DNA of 64,000 bases from Streptomyces sp. MP131-18 (GCF_001984575.1 NZ_LZNS01000001.1:7455012-7519011), one strand, 5' to 3'; positions 34,030 through 43,089 are shown, counted from the stretch's first letter. A program made the numbers and translations. The notes: generated by a model not told the origin, from the letters alone.

Positions 34030-34929
34030 ATGAGGAAAACCAGGAAGTCAAGGGCGGCCCGCCGGAACCCGTTCTTCTCCGCCGGAGCGTTCGGCGCCTT
34101 CGTGCTCGGCGCCATCGTGCTCGTCACCCTGCTCGCGCCGCTGATCGCCCCGCACGACCCGCTCGCCCAGGACCTCGCGCACACCAACGCGGCGCCCGGC
34201 GAGCACGGCTACCTGCTGGGCACCGACCAGCTCGGCCGCGACCTGCTCAGCCGCCTGCTGTACGGCGCCAGGACCCCGCTGCTGGTCGGCGTGCTCGCCG
34301 TGCTCTGCGGCGGCCTGTTCGGCACCGCGCTCGGCCTGCTCGCCGGGTTCACCCGCGGCTGGCCCGACCAGGTGCTGTCCCGCCTCACCGACATCCAGCT
34401 GGCGCTGCCCTCGATCCTGCTGGCGCTGCTCGTGCTCTCCTTCGGCGGCCAGTCGACGGCCGTCCTGGTGCTGGTGATCGCGCTCACCGGCTGGCCGGCC
34501 TATTTCCGGCTGGTCCGCGCCCGCGTCCTCGCGCTGCGCACCAGCGAGTACGTGGAGGCGTCCCTGACCCAGGGCATACCCGCCTGGCGGGTCGCGGTCC
34601 GCGACCTGCTGCCCGGCGTCCGCGGCCTCGTCGCGGTCACCGCCACCCTCGACCTGTCCCGCGCCGTGCTGATGGAGGCCGGCCTCAGCTACCTCGGGCT
34701 CGGCGCCCAGGCCCCGGAGGCGGACTGGGGGCTGATGGTCTCCGAGGGCCAGGGCCAGCTCCTCAGCTCCTGGTGGATCGCCGTTCTGCCCGGCCTCGGC
34801 CTCGTGTTCCTGGTGATCTCCGCCAACCTGCTGGGCGACCACCTGGCCCACCGGCGCGAGGACCACGGCGGCCGGGAGGCCGCCGCCGAACCGTCCCTGG
34901 CCGCCCCGACCCCCGCAAGGACCCCCTGA
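34030..34929 (+). CDS. ABC transporter permease (DppC type)
   Basis: 299 residues, AGGAG ahead of ATG. LLAPLIAPHDPLAQDLAHTN, GTDQLGRDLLSRLLYGARTP, EAA loop LTQGIPAWRVAVRDLLPGV, C-terminal GLGAQAPEADWGLMVSEG, all typical of DppC/OppC. Overlaps the M24 gene by TGATG, so the operon is translationally coupled here. Confidence 0.9.
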   Translation: MRKTRKSRAARRNPFFSAGAFGAFVLGAIVLVTLLAPLIAPHDPLAQDLAHTNAAPGEHGYLLGTDQLGRDLLSRLLYGARTPLLVGVLAVLCGGLFGTALGLLAGFTRGWPDQVLSRLTDIQLALPSILLALLVLSFGGQSTAVLVLVIALTGWPAYFRLVRARVLALRTSEYVEASLTQGIPAWRVAVRDLLPGVRGLVAVTATLDLSRAVLMEAGLSYLGLGAQAPEADWGLMVSEGQGQLLSSWWIAVLPGLGLVFLVISANLLGDHLAHRREDHGGREAAAEPSLAAPTPARTP

Positions 34930-36113
34930 TGCTTCCCGACGCCACCGCCGTGCGGGCCCGCTGGGCCCGCGTCCAGGACCAGCTGCGCGCCGACGACGTC
35001 GACGCCATGATCGTCGTCAAGCCGCAGAACACGTTCTACCTCTCCGGCTACACCCCGATGATCTACTCGCACCCGGTGCTGGTCGTGCTGCCCGCCGCTG
35101 GGGACCCCGTCTTCGTCCTGCACGCGCTGCGCGCCCACTCCTCCCGGCAGACCTCGCTGATCACCGACATCCGTCCCTACGGGCGGTGGGCCAGGGAGAT
35201 CGGCCCCGACCACTGGTGGCAGGTGCTGGCCGACGTGCTGGCGGAACGCGGCCTGTCCCGCGGACGCATCGGCGTGGAGGGCGAGTTCCTGCCCCTCAAC
35301 CACCACAGGACCATGGAACGGGCGCTGCCGGCCGCCACGTTCACCGACAGCGGCCAGGCGCTCATGCGCGCCCGCTACGTCAAGGACGCGGCCGAGCTGG
35401 AGTCGTTCCGGATCGCCTGCGAGATCGCCGACGCCGGCATGGACGCGGCGCTGACCGCCAAGCGCGAGCGGCGCAGCGAGGTCGAGGTGTCGGCCGCGGC
35501 GATGCGCACGATGCAGGAGGTGTGGTCCACCCGCCACCCCGACCGGCTCGCCATGGACTTCGGCAACCTGGAGGGCGGCGTCTTCAACGCCCTGTGGGCC
35601 TACTCCCTCGTCGGCGACCGCGTCCCGATGAACTCCGCGCCCCCCACCACGCGCCGTCCGGCCGAGGGCGAGATCCAGTGGACCGTCATCTGGACGGCCG
35701 TCGACGGCATGCACGCCGAGAACGAGCGCTCGGCGGCCATCGGCAGGCTCGACGCCGAACGGCAGCGGGCCTTCGAGGCGCTGCTGGCCATCCGTGATGA
35801 GGCACAGGGCGTCCTGCGGCCCGGCCGCACCTGCGCCGATGTCTACGAGGCCGCCCGCGCCGCGTACCGCCGCCACGGCTACGGCGACTACCTGCCCGGC
35901 CGCGTCGGCCACGGCCTGGGGCTCGGCCCGCACGAGCAGCCCAGCCTCGGACCCGGCGAGAACCTGGTGCTCGCCCCCGGCATGACCCTGACCTTCGAGC
36001 CGAACCTGCGCATCCCCAGCTTCGGCGGCCTCCAGCACTCCGACAGCCTCGTCATCACCGACGACGGCTTCGAGTACCTCACCCGCACCCGCCGCGACCT
36101 GATCCAGGTCTGA
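34929..36113 (+). CDS. M24-family (pita-bread) hydrolase, creatinase-like
   Basis: 394 residues. N-terminal creatinase domain (VDAMIVVKPQNTFYLSGYTP) and C-terminal pita-bread domain (RVGHGLGLGPHEQPSLGPGE, GMTLTFEPNLRIPSFGGLQH SD). The two Asp ligands that metallopeptidases carry are replaced (TVIWTAVDGMHAENERSA), and the final Glu motif reads QHSDSLVI. Loss of the metal set while keeping the His is the creatinase pattern, so it more likely cleaves a C-N bond without metal than acts as an Xaa-Pro peptidase. Substrate unknown, presumably an intermediate of this pathway. Confidence 0.75.
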   Translation: MLPDATAVRARWARVQDQLRADDVDAMIVVKPQNTFYLSGYTPMIYSHPVLVVLPAAGDPVFVLHALRAHSSRQTSLITDIRPYGRWAREIGPDHWWQVLADVLAERGLSRGRIGVEGEFLPLNHHRTMERALPAATFTDSGQALMRARYVKDAAELESFRIACEIADAGMDAALTAKRERRSEVEVSAAAMRTMQEVWSTRHPDRLAMDFGNLEGGVFNALWAYSLVGDRVPMNSAPPTTRRPAEGEIQWTVIWTAVDGMHAENERSAAIGRLDAERQRAFEALLAIRDEAQGVLRPGRTCADVYEAARAAYRRHGYGDYLPGRVGHGLGLGPHEQPSLGPGENLVLAPGMTLTFEPNLRIPSFGGLQHSDSLVITDDGFEYLTRTRRDLIQV

Positions 36114-36127
36114 ACCAGGAGAGCGCC

Positions 36128-37906
36128 ATGGCTCAGCACCACGCGGCACCGGCCGCTCCGCCCCTGCTCCGGATCTCGGGACTCGGCGTCGCCTTCGGCG
36201 GTACGGCCGCCGTGCGCGACGCCTCCTGGGAGGTGCGGCCCGGCGAGATCGTCGGGCTCGTCGGCGAGTCGGGATCGGGCAAGAGCGCCACCGGACTCGC
36301 CGTTCTCGGGCTGCACGGACCGCACGCCCGCGTCACGGGAAGCATCCGCCTCGACGGGCGCGAACTGGCGGGCGCGGACGAGAAGACGCTGCGCGGCATC
36401 CGCGGCCGGCGCGTCGCGATGATCTTCCAGGACGCGCTCGACGCCCTCAACCCCTACCGGACGGTCGGCGCCCAGCTGGCCGAGGCATACCGCCTCCACC
36501 ACGACGCCGGCCGCGCGGCGGCCCGCGAACGGGCCGTGGAACTGCTGGAGCGCGTCGGCATCGACCGCCCGGCCCAGCGGGCGAGGGAGTACCCGCACCA
36601 GTTCTCCGGCGGGATGCGCCAGCGCGTCATGATCGCGCTCGCGCTGGTCAACGAGCCGGAACTGATCATCGCCGACGAGCCCACCACGGCCCTGGACGCC
36701 ACCGTCCAGGCCCAGGTCCTCGGCCAGCTGGTCCGCCTCCAGCGCGAGACCGGCATCGCCGTCGTCCTCATCACGCACGACTTCGGCGTCATCGAGCAGG
36801 TCTGCGACCGTGTCGTGGTCATGTACCGCGGCCGCGTCGTCGAGCAGGGCCCCACGCGCCGCGTCCTCGGCGGCGCCGTCCACCCCTACACCCGCGCCCT
36901 GGTCGCCTCCGTGCCCAGCATGGACGACGCCCCGGGCCGCCCGCTGCCCACCGTTCCCGAGGTCATCGGGCGCCTGATGGGCGAGGTCGACGAGGAACGG
37001 CTGGCCGACCCCGCCCTGCGCGTACCCGAAGGCGCCCCGCGCACCGCACCGGAACCCGCGGACGAGCCCGCGGACGCCGCGGAGCCCGCGGCCGCGGCGG
37101 GCGGGACCGCCGCGGAGGGCGGGGCACTGCTCAGCGTCCGGGACCTCACCGTCACCTACCCGGTGGGGCTGCGGCGCAGCCACACGGCGGTGCGCGGCGT
37201 CTCGTTCGACATCGCGCCGGGCGAGACGTTCGGGCTCGTCGGCGAGTCCGGTTCGGGGAAGAGCACCGTCTCGCGGGTGCTGCTCGGCCTCAAGCAGCCC
37301 GCCGCCGGCCAAGTCCTCCTGGACGGCGAGGACATCACCCGCCTCGGCCGCCGCGGGCGGCGCCGCCTGGCCCCCCGCGTGCAGATGGTCTTCCAGGACC
37401 CCTACGGCTCGCTCAACCCCGACCGGCGCGTCGGCGACACCGTCGGCGCGGGGCTCGCCCTGCACACCGGCCTCGGCCGTGCGGAGCGCCGCGCACGCGT
37501 GGCCGACCTCCTCACCGAGGTCGGACTCGACCCGGCGCTGGCCGACGCCTACCCAGGGCGGCTCTCCGGCGGGATGCGGCAGCGCGTCGGCATCGCCCGG
37601 GCACTGGCTCTGGAACCCGCCCTGCTGATCGCCGACGAACCCGTCTCCGCCCTCGACGTGTCGGTCCAGGCGCAGGTGCTCAACCTGCTGTCCGACCTCA
37701 GGCGGCGGCGCGGCCTCGCGATGCTGTTCGTCTCCCACGACCTCACCGTGGTGCGCCACATGAGCAGCCGCATCGCCGTGATGCGGGCCGGGGAGATCGT
37801 CGAGGCGGGCGACCGCGACCAGATCATGGAGTCGCCCGCGAGCGACTACACCCGGGCACTTCTGGACGCCGGCTACTCCATCAGCCGCGCCGGACGGGCC
37901 GCGTGA
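36128..37906 (+). CDS. Fused double ATPase of the peptide-type ABC transporter
   Basis: 592 residues with two ABC domains joined by an Ala/Glu/Pro linker (about 300-335). Domain 1: GESGSGKSAT, FSGGMRQRV, IIADEPTTALD, ITHDFGVIEQ. Domain 2: GESGSGKSTVSRVLLGL, FQDPYGSLNPDRRVGD, LSGGMRQRV, IADEPVSALDVS. It is a DppD-DppF fusion that energises the two permeases upstream. Confidence 0.9.
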   Translation: MAQHHAAPAAPPLLRISGLGVAFGGTAAVRDASWEVRPGEIVGLVGESGSGKSATGLAVLGLHGPHARVTGSIRLDGRELAGADEKTLRGIRGRRVAMIFQDALDALNPYRTVGAQLAEAYRLHHDAGRAAARERAVELLERVGIDRPAQRAREYPHQFSGGMRQRVMIALALVNEPELIIADEPTTALDATVQAQVLGQLVRLQRETGIAVVLITHDFGVIEQVCDRVVVMYRGRVVEQGPTRRVLGGAVHPYTRALVASVPSMDDAPGRPLPTVPEVIGRLMGEVDEERLADPALRVPEGAPRTAPEPADEPADAAEPAAAAGGTAAEGGALLSVRDLTVTYPVGLRRSHTAVRGVSFDIAPGETFGLVGESGSGKSTVSRVLLGLKQPAAGQVLLDGEDITRLGRRGRRRLAPRVQMVFQDPYGSLNPDRRVGDTVGAGLALHTGLGRAERRARVADLLTEVGLDPALADAYPGRLSGGMRQRVGIARALALEPALLIADEPVSALDVSVQAQVLNLLSDLRRRRGLAMLFVSHDLTVVRHMSSRIAVMRAGEIVEAGDRDQIMESPASDYTRALLDAGYSISRAGRAA

Positions 37907-37917
37907 GGAGCCGCCCC

Positions 37918-38970
37918 GTGCCAGAAACACCCGACGCGATCGACCGCTTCACCGGCCACCTCCCCGAGGCGGCCCGCCTGCGCGCACTGCGCCCGCGCCT
38001 GCGCGCCCACCAGCAGCGCGCCCACGACGTGCTGTTCACCGGCCCCGGCGCCCTGCCCGAGGCGCGGACCGCCGCGCACGCCGTCGCCGCCGAGCACCGC
38101 CACGCCGCGGCCCGCGACCACTACGCGGACCTGCTCGGCGTCCCGCCCGCCGGGGGCACCGCGGCCCGGCGGCGCGCGGACGCGGCCGTCGCGCACGCCC
38201 GGCGGCTGACCGCCGCCCCCTGGACCGCGTCCGGCACGGACATCGCGGACCTGCGCGCCGCGGGGTTCTCCGACGCGGAGATCGTCACCCTCTCCCAGTC
38301 CATCGGCTTCGTGAACCAGCAGCTCCAACTCGCGGCCGCGCTGCGGCTGCTGGCCACCGGGCGGCCCGCCGAGGGACCCTCGGCCACGGTGGCCGGCGGC
38401 GCCCGCTTCACCACCGACGTCCTCACCTGGCAGCCCGCGGTACGCCCGCTGGCCGCCGAGGAGCTGAGCGAGGAGCACCGCCGCGCGCTGGCCGGGAAAC
38501 GCGCGGACTCCCCGTACTTCCGTACCCTCGGCCACGACCTGGGCATCCTCGCGGAACGCACCGCCATCGACCTCGCCGCGTTCACCGCAGAGGGCGGCCT
38601 GCCGCGCGCCGAGCGCGAACTGGCCGCCACCGCCGTGTCCCTGCACAACGGCTGCGTCTACTGCGTGTCCGTGCACGCCAGGCTCGCCGGGCGGCTCGGC
38701 GGCGATCCCGAGGCCGTCGCCCGCCTCCTGGCGCACGGCTCGCGCGCCGTCATCGGCCGCCGCGGCGCCCTGGTCGTCCGGCTCGCCGCGGGCCTCGCGC
38801 CCGTGCCGCTCACGGCCAACGGCGCCGACGTGGCCGCCCTGCGCGACGCCGGTCTCTCCGACCTGGAGCTCGTCGATCTCGTGCACTGCGCCGCGTTCTT
38901 CGCCTGGGCCAACCGCCTCATGCTCAGCCTCGGCACGCACCGCGGGCCCACGGCGGGGGAAGCGGCGTGA
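37918..38970 (+). CDS. CMD-domain/alkylhydroperoxidase-like fusion protein
   Basis: 350 residues, GTG 37918 with GAGGAG. Two related halves: residues 1-165 resemble the CMD_Avi_7170-type domain (ADLRAAGFSDAEIVTLSQSI GFVNQQLQLAAAL), residues 185-345 an AhpD-like domain with CxxC-type active site in NGCVYCVSVHARLAGRLG (Cys-Val-Tyr-Cys, then His). In other genomes these are normally two adjacent genes next to a similar ABC transporter. AhpD-like CxxCxxxH centres act as peroxide-reducing or thiol redox sites. Overlaps the molybdoenzyme gene by 4 bp. Confidence 0.8.
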   Translation: MPETPDAIDRFTGHLPEAARLRALRPRLRAHQQRAHDVLFTGPGALPEARTAAHAVAAEHRHAAARDHYADLLGVPPAGGTAARRRADAAVAHARRLTAAPWTASGTDIADLRAAGFSDAEIVTLSQSIGFVNQQLQLAAALRLLATGRPAEGPSATVAGGARFTTDVLTWQPAVRPLAAEELSEEHRRALAGKRADSPYFRTLGHDLGILAERTAIDLAAFTAEGGLPRAERELAATAVSLHNGCVYCVSVHARLAGRLGGDPEAVARLLAHGSRAVIGRRGALVVRLAAGLAPVPLTANGADVAALRDAGLSDLELVDLVHCAAFFAWANRLMLSLGTHRGPTAGEAA

Positions 38971-41234
38971 ACGGCCCGCCCGGCGGCCGCCCGCACAGCT
39001 CCCACTGGGGCGCCTTCCACGCCGTCCACGACGCCGACGGGCTGCGGGTGCGCCCCGACCCGGCCGACCCGGAACCCTCGCCGCTCCTGGACAACCTGCC
39101 CGGCTTCACCCGCGCCCGCGTCACCCGGCCCCATGTCCGCCGCGGCTGGCTGACCGGCGGTCCAGGACCCGACACGGCCCGTGGCACCGACGACTTCGTG
39201 CCCGTGGACTGGGCGGAGGTCGTCCCGCTGCTGGCCGGCGAACTGGACCGGGTGCGCACTGTCCACGGCAACCGCGCCATCTTCGGCGGCTCCTACGGCT
39301 GGGGCAGCGCCGGGCGCTTCCACCACGCGCAGAGCCAGGTCCACCGCTTCCTCAACGCGCTCGGCGGCTACACCCGTTCGGTCAACACCTACAGCCTGGG
39401 CGCCTCCCGCCCGCTGCTGCGGCACGTCGTCGGCAGCGACGCGCCGATCGCCGAGCCCACCACCTACCCGGTGCTCGCCGAGCACACCAGGCTCTTCGTC
39501 TGCTTCGGCGGCATGCCCGCCAAGAACGCCCAGGTCAACGCGGGCGGCGTGAGCCGGCACGGCGCGGCCGGCCACCTGCGCGCCGCCCGTGCGCGCGGGG
39601 CGCGCTTCGTGCTCGTCAGCCCGCTGCGCGACGATCTGACCGACGACCTGGACGCCGAGTGGCTGGCGCCGGAACCCGGCACCGACACCGCCCTGATGCT
39701 GGCGCTCGCCCACGTGCTGCTGACCGAGGACCGCCACGACGAGGGCTTCCTGGCCCGCCACGTGACCGGCTTCGACGCCTTCCGCGGCTACGTGCTCGGA
39801 CACACCGACCACGTGCCCAAGACGCCCGACTGGGCCGCGGCGATCTGCGGCATCCCCGCCGCCCGTATCGCCTCGCTCGCCCGCGAGATGGCCGCGACCC
39901 GCACCATGATCTCGCTCAGCTGGTCGCTCCAGCGGGCCCACCGCGGCGAACAGCCCCTGTGGGCCGGAGTCGCGCTGGCCGCGCTCCTCGGCCAGATCGG
40001 CCTGCCCGGCGGCGGGTTCGGCCACGGCTACGGCGCCACCGCGGGCATCGGTGCGGGCGTGCTGCCCTACCGGCTGCCGACGCTCCCGCAGGGCATCAAC
40101 CCGGTGCCGGACTTCATCCCCGTCGCCCGCATCGCCGACCTGCTGCTGAACCCGGGAGGCCGCTGCGACTACGACGGGCAGCGGCTGACCTACCCCGACA
40201 TCCGGCTCGTCTACTGGTCCGGCGGGAACCCGTTCCACCACCACCAGGACCTGGCCCGGCTGCGCCGCGCGTTCACCCGGCCCGACACCGTCGTCGTCCA
40301 CGAGCCGTACTGGACCGCGACCGCCCGGCACGCCGACATCGTGCTGCCGGCCACCACCACCCTGGAACGCGAGGACATCGGCGGCGCCAAGGAGGACCCG
40401 GTGCTGATCGCGATGCACCGCATCGCCGAACCGCAGGGGCAGGCCAGGGACGACTACGCGATCTTCGCCGCGCTTGCCGCGGAGCTGGGCGTGGCCGAGG
40501 AGTTCACGCAGGGCCGCACCGCGCGGCAGTGGCTGGCCCACCTCTACGAGAGCTGGCGCGCCGGCCTGGCACCCGAGCATGCCCCGGCCGAGGACTTCGC
40601 CGCCTTCTGGCACGCGGGGCGCGTTCCGCTGCGCGGCCGGCGCGAACGGCACACTCTGTACGCCGCGTTCCGCGCCGACCCGGATGCCCACCCGCTGCCG
40701 ACGCCCAGCGGTCGCATCGAGCTGTTCTCCCGCACGATCGACTCCTTCGGCTACGACGACTGCCCGGGCCACCCCGCCTGGCTGCCGCCGGCCCCGCCCG
40801 ACCCCTCGTTCCCGCTGCACCTGATCGCGAACAACCCCGCCACCAGGCTCCACAGCCAGCTGGACCACGGTCCGCACAGCGCCGCGTCCAAGATCGACGG
40901 CCGCGAGCCGCTGCGGATGCACCCGGGGGACGTGGCCGCGTTCGGGCTGCGGCCCGGCGAGGTGATCCGCGTCCGCAGTGCCGTCGGCTCCTGCCTGGCC
41001 GCCGTCGTGCCGAGCGACGCGCTGCGCCGCGGGGTGGTCCAACTCGCCACCGGGGCCTGGTTCGACCCGTCCGCGCCCGGGACCGCGACCTGCGTGCACG
41101 GCAACCCCAACGCGCTCACCGCAGACGTCGGCACCTCACGCCTGGCGCAGGGCTGCACCGGCCAGTTGGCCCGCGTCACGGTCGAACGCCTCGCCGCGCC
41201 GCCGCCACCGGTCCGCGCGCACGGCCCGGCCTGA
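38967..41234 (+). CDS. Molybdopterin oxidoreductase, BisC/TorZ type (S- or N-oxide reductase)
   Basis: 755 residues, no Tat signal and no N-terminal Fe-S Cys, like cytoplasmic biotin sulfoxide reductase. Active-site features of the DMSO reductase family: GGSYGWGSAGRFHHAQ (Tyr110, Trp112) and NTYSLGASRPLL with Ser143 as molybdenum ligand; then LIANNPATRLHSQLD, RMHPGDVAAFGL, PNALTADVGTSRLAQGC near the end. Reduces an S-oxide or N-oxide. As last gene of the operon it suggests that the imported compound is, or becomes, an oxide. Confidence 0.85.
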   Translation: MNGPPGGRPHSSHWGAFHAVHDADGLRVRPDPADPEPSPLLDNLPGFTRARVTRPHVRRGWLTGGPGPDTARGTDDFVPVDWAEVVPLLAGELDRVRTVHGNRAIFGGSYGWGSAGRFHHAQSQVHRFLNALGGYTRSVNTYSLGASRPLLRHVVGSDAPIAEPTTYPVLAEHTRLFVCFGGMPAKNAQVNAGGVSRHGAAGHLRAARARGARFVLVSPLRDDLTDDLDAEWLAPEPGTDTALMLALAHVLLTEDRHDEGFLARHVTGFDAFRGYVLGHTDHVPKTPDWAAAICGIPAARIASLAREMAATRTMISLSWSLQRAHRGEQPLWAGVALAALLGQIGLPGGGFGHGYGATAGIGAGVLPYRLPTLPQGINPVPDFIPVARIADLLLNPGGRCDYDGQRLTYPDIRLVYWSGGNPFHHHQDLARLRRAFTRPDTVVVHEPYWTATARHADIVLPATTTLEREDIGGAKEDPVLIAMHRIAEPQGQARDDYAIFAALAAELGVAEEFTQGRTARQWLAHLYESWRAGLAPEHAPAEDFAAFWHAGRVPLRGRRERHTLYAAFRADPDAHPLPTPSGRIELFSRTIDSFGYDDCPGHPAWLPPAPPDPSFPLHLIANNPATRLHSQLDHGPHSAASKIDGREPLRMHPGDVAAFGLRPGEVIRVRSAVGSCLAAVVPSDALRRGVVQLATGAWFDPSAPGTATCVHGNPNALTADVGTSRLAQGCTGQLARVTVERLAAPPPPVRAHGPA

Positions 41235-41245
41235 GGCGCCGCGGC

Positions 41246-42043
41246 TCACAGGCCGCGCAGGACGGCGGCCTCGACGGGCGAGTACGCGCCGTCCGCCCGT
41301 TGAAGCGTCAGCGGCGCGACCGGGTCGAGCGGCGGCTGCGCCAGGAACCTGGGCGCGGTGCCGCGGTGCGGCTGCGCGGCGTGGATGAGGAACGGGTGGC
41401 ACAGGAAGACATCCCCCGCCCGGCCGGTCGCCTCCACCATCGGACGGCCGGGGGCGTCGAGCCGCCCCGCCGCGTCCATCTCGCGGCACAGCTCGAACAT
41501 GTCCTTGCCCTCCTCGCCCGCCGGGGCCAGGAACGAGGGAACGTCGAGGTGGGAGCCCACCTTGATCCGGGTCGGCGCGTCGTCGGGGCCCACGTCGGAG
41601 AAGAGGAAGAGCATCAGCAGCGCCCGCCCCCGCGAGCGAAGGTTCAGCCGGGGGCTCGTGCCGTCGGGGCCGCCGCCGAAGCTCGCGTCCAGGTGCCAGC
41701 CCGCGTCGCCCGGATCGTCCGGGTGCGGGAACCGGATGGGGAACGTGCCAAGGCCCAGCCGCGGCAGCCAGCGGCCCGCGCCCACCAGCTGGTCGAACGC
41801 CCCGTGCAGCCGCGGCGTGTTGGCGGCCTTTCCGAAAGGCTCGGCGTCCGAGCCCGTGATCCGCACGACCGGCTCGGTCCACGTCCCCTGGTCGTCGGGC
41901 GAAAGCCCCGTCAGCCGCCAGAGCTCCGCCCGCCCGGCATCGGCCACTTCGCGGGGGAAAGCTTCCCGGATCGGAACGAAGCCCTCGGCGACGAAGCGTT
42001 CGACATCTTCCGGTGAAAGTGGTGCTGGGGTCATGGCAGTCAT
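41246..42043 (-). CDS. Phytanoyl-CoA dioxygenase (PhyH)-family protein
   Basis: 265 residues from ATG 42043 (ATG 42034 also possible; neither has a clear ribosome site). Fe(II)/2-oxoglutarate oxygenase fold: metal ligands His117 and Asp119 in DAGWHLDASFGG, distal His and the 2-oxoglutarate Arg in FLCHPFLIHAAQPHRGTAPR. Hydroxylates an unknown small molecule. Convergent with the molybdoenzyme and followed by the imine-reductase-like gene in the same direction, 64 bp upstream, so possibly co-expressed with it. Confidence 0.8.
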   Translation of the reverse strand: MTAMTPAPLSPEDVERFVAEGFVPIREAFPREVADAGRAELWRLTGLSPDDQGTWTEPVVRITGSDAEPFGKAANTPRLHGAFDQLVGAGRWLPRLGLGTFPIRFPHPDDPGDAGWHLDASFGGGPDGTSPRLNLRSRGRALLMLFLFSDVGPDDAPTRIKVGSHLDVPSFLAPAGEEGKDMFELCREMDAAGRLDAPGRPMVEATGRAGDVFLCHPFLIHAAQPHRGTAPRFLAQPPLDPVAPLTLQRADGAYSPVEAAVLRGL

Positions 42044-42107
42044 TGAAGGCAGGGGGCGACCGCCTCGCAAAGGTTTTTCCGCCGGCCGCAGGCCGCCGCC
42101 CCCTCCC

Positions 42108-43031
42108 TCAGGCGACCGTGTCGGAGGCCGCCGCCTCGGCCAGCCGCGAGAAGCCGTCCCCGCCGTGCCCCGCGTCGATGGCCCGCCGCGCCATCGCCTC
42201 GGCGGCGGCGATCAGCCCCACGTCCAGGCCCCTGGCCTCCGCCACGTGCCGCACATGCGCCATCCCGGCCGCGGCCGAGGTGATGTCGGAGTCCTCGGCC
42301 GGGTGCCGCCCGGCGTCGACGCGCCCCGCGAACTCCTCGACGATGTCCGGCAGCAGGCCCAGCACCCCGCGGGCGAACGGCGCCAGGTCCGTGGCGCTGA
42401 TGTGCTCCGCGCGGGCCAGGGCCAGGCCGTGCATCGCCCCGCTCACCGCCGTCCAGAACATGTCCAGCAGCGCCACGTCGTACGAAGCGGCCCGGCCCGG
42501 ATCGTCCCCGCCCAGGTGGGTCGCCGTGCCGCCCAGGACCGCCAGCACCGGGCGGGCCGCCGCGTACACCGCCTCGTCGCCGCTGTAGAGGACCACCGCG
42601 GACGGCTCGCCGATGGTGCCGGGCGGGCTCATGATCGCCCCGTCGAGATAGCCGATGCCGCGGTCCGCCGCCCACGCCGCGGTCCGCCGCGCCCGGTCGG
42701 GCGCGTCCGCGGTCAGGTTGACCAGCGTCCGCCCGGCCAGGGCGCTGCCGATGGGCTCCAGCACGGCGTGCACCGCGTCGTAGTCGAGCACGCAGATGAC
42801 GACCAGCCGCGCGGCGCGCACCGCATCGGCGGCCGAGGCGGCCCGCAGCGCGCCCCGGGCGACCAGTTCGTCGTCCTTCCCCGCCGTCCTGTTCCACACC
42901 GTGGTGGGATGGCCGGCCGCGAGGAACGCCCCGGCCAGCGCGCGGCCCATGGGTCCGAGGCCGAGCACGGTGACCGGGGCGTGGCCCTCTTCCTCCGTCG
43001 TCGAGTGGATAGTCGAGTGGAAAGTCGTCAT
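42108..43031 (-). CDS. Imine-reductase-like NADPH-dependent oxidoreductase
   Basis: 307 residues from ATG 43031. N-terminal Rossmann VTVLGLGPMGRALAGAFLAA GHP, NRT specificity loop (NADPH), LVNLTADAPDRARRTAAWAA, GAIMSPPGTIGEPSAVVLYS, then the long helix used in domain-swapped dimers. This is the beta-hydroxyacid dehydrogenase/imine reductase superfamily; the MSPP and DGAIM motifs favour the imine reductase branch. The ATG lies 7 bases after a -10 box, so the mRNA is probably leaderless. Confidence 0.8.
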   Translation of the reverse strand: MTTFHSTIHSTTEEEGHAPVTVLGLGPMGRALAGAFLAAGHPTTVWNRTAGKDDELVARGALRAASAADAVRAARLVVICVLDYDAVHAVLEPIGSALAGRTLVNLTADAPDRARRTAAWAADRGIGYLDGAIMSPPGTIGEPSAVVLYSGDEAVYAAARPVLAVLGGTATHLGGDDPGRAASYDVALLDMFWTAVSGAMHGLALARAEHISATDLAPFARGVLGLLPDIVEEFAGRVDAGRHPAEDSDITSAAAGMAHVRHVAEARGLDVGLIAAAEAMARRAIDAGHGGDGFSRLAEAAASDTVA

Positions 43032-43038
43032 GCCCGGG

Positions 43039-43070
43039 ACGCTAGACCCTCTCACCGGTGAGAGGGTCAA
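43039..43070 (-). promoter_or_regulatory. MerR-type promoter with a 24-bp perfect palindrome
   Basis: On the minus strand: -35 TTGACC (43070-43065), 20-bp spacer, -10 TAGCGT (43044-43039), then 7 bases to the ATG at 43031. The spacer region carries a perfect 24-bp palindrome at 43045-43068 whose half-site is GACCCTCTCACC. A long spacer occupied by a dyad is the MerR activation design. No MerR gene is adjacent. Confidence 0.65.
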
Positions 43071-43089
43071 GCACCGCCGCGGCGGCCGG

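Noticed and set aside
31362..36113. A 1583-codon open frame covering the ABC transporter genes
   Set aside because: Most of it is the wrong frame of the binding protein and permeases; only its last part (from 34929) is the real M24 gene in frame. The Arg/Pro/Ala-only composition is typical of GC-rich shadow frames.
34929..36113. Calling the M24 protein an Xaa-Pro aminopeptidase
   Set aside because: The metal-binding Asp pair and final Glu motif are not conserved, so the creatinase-like description is safer.
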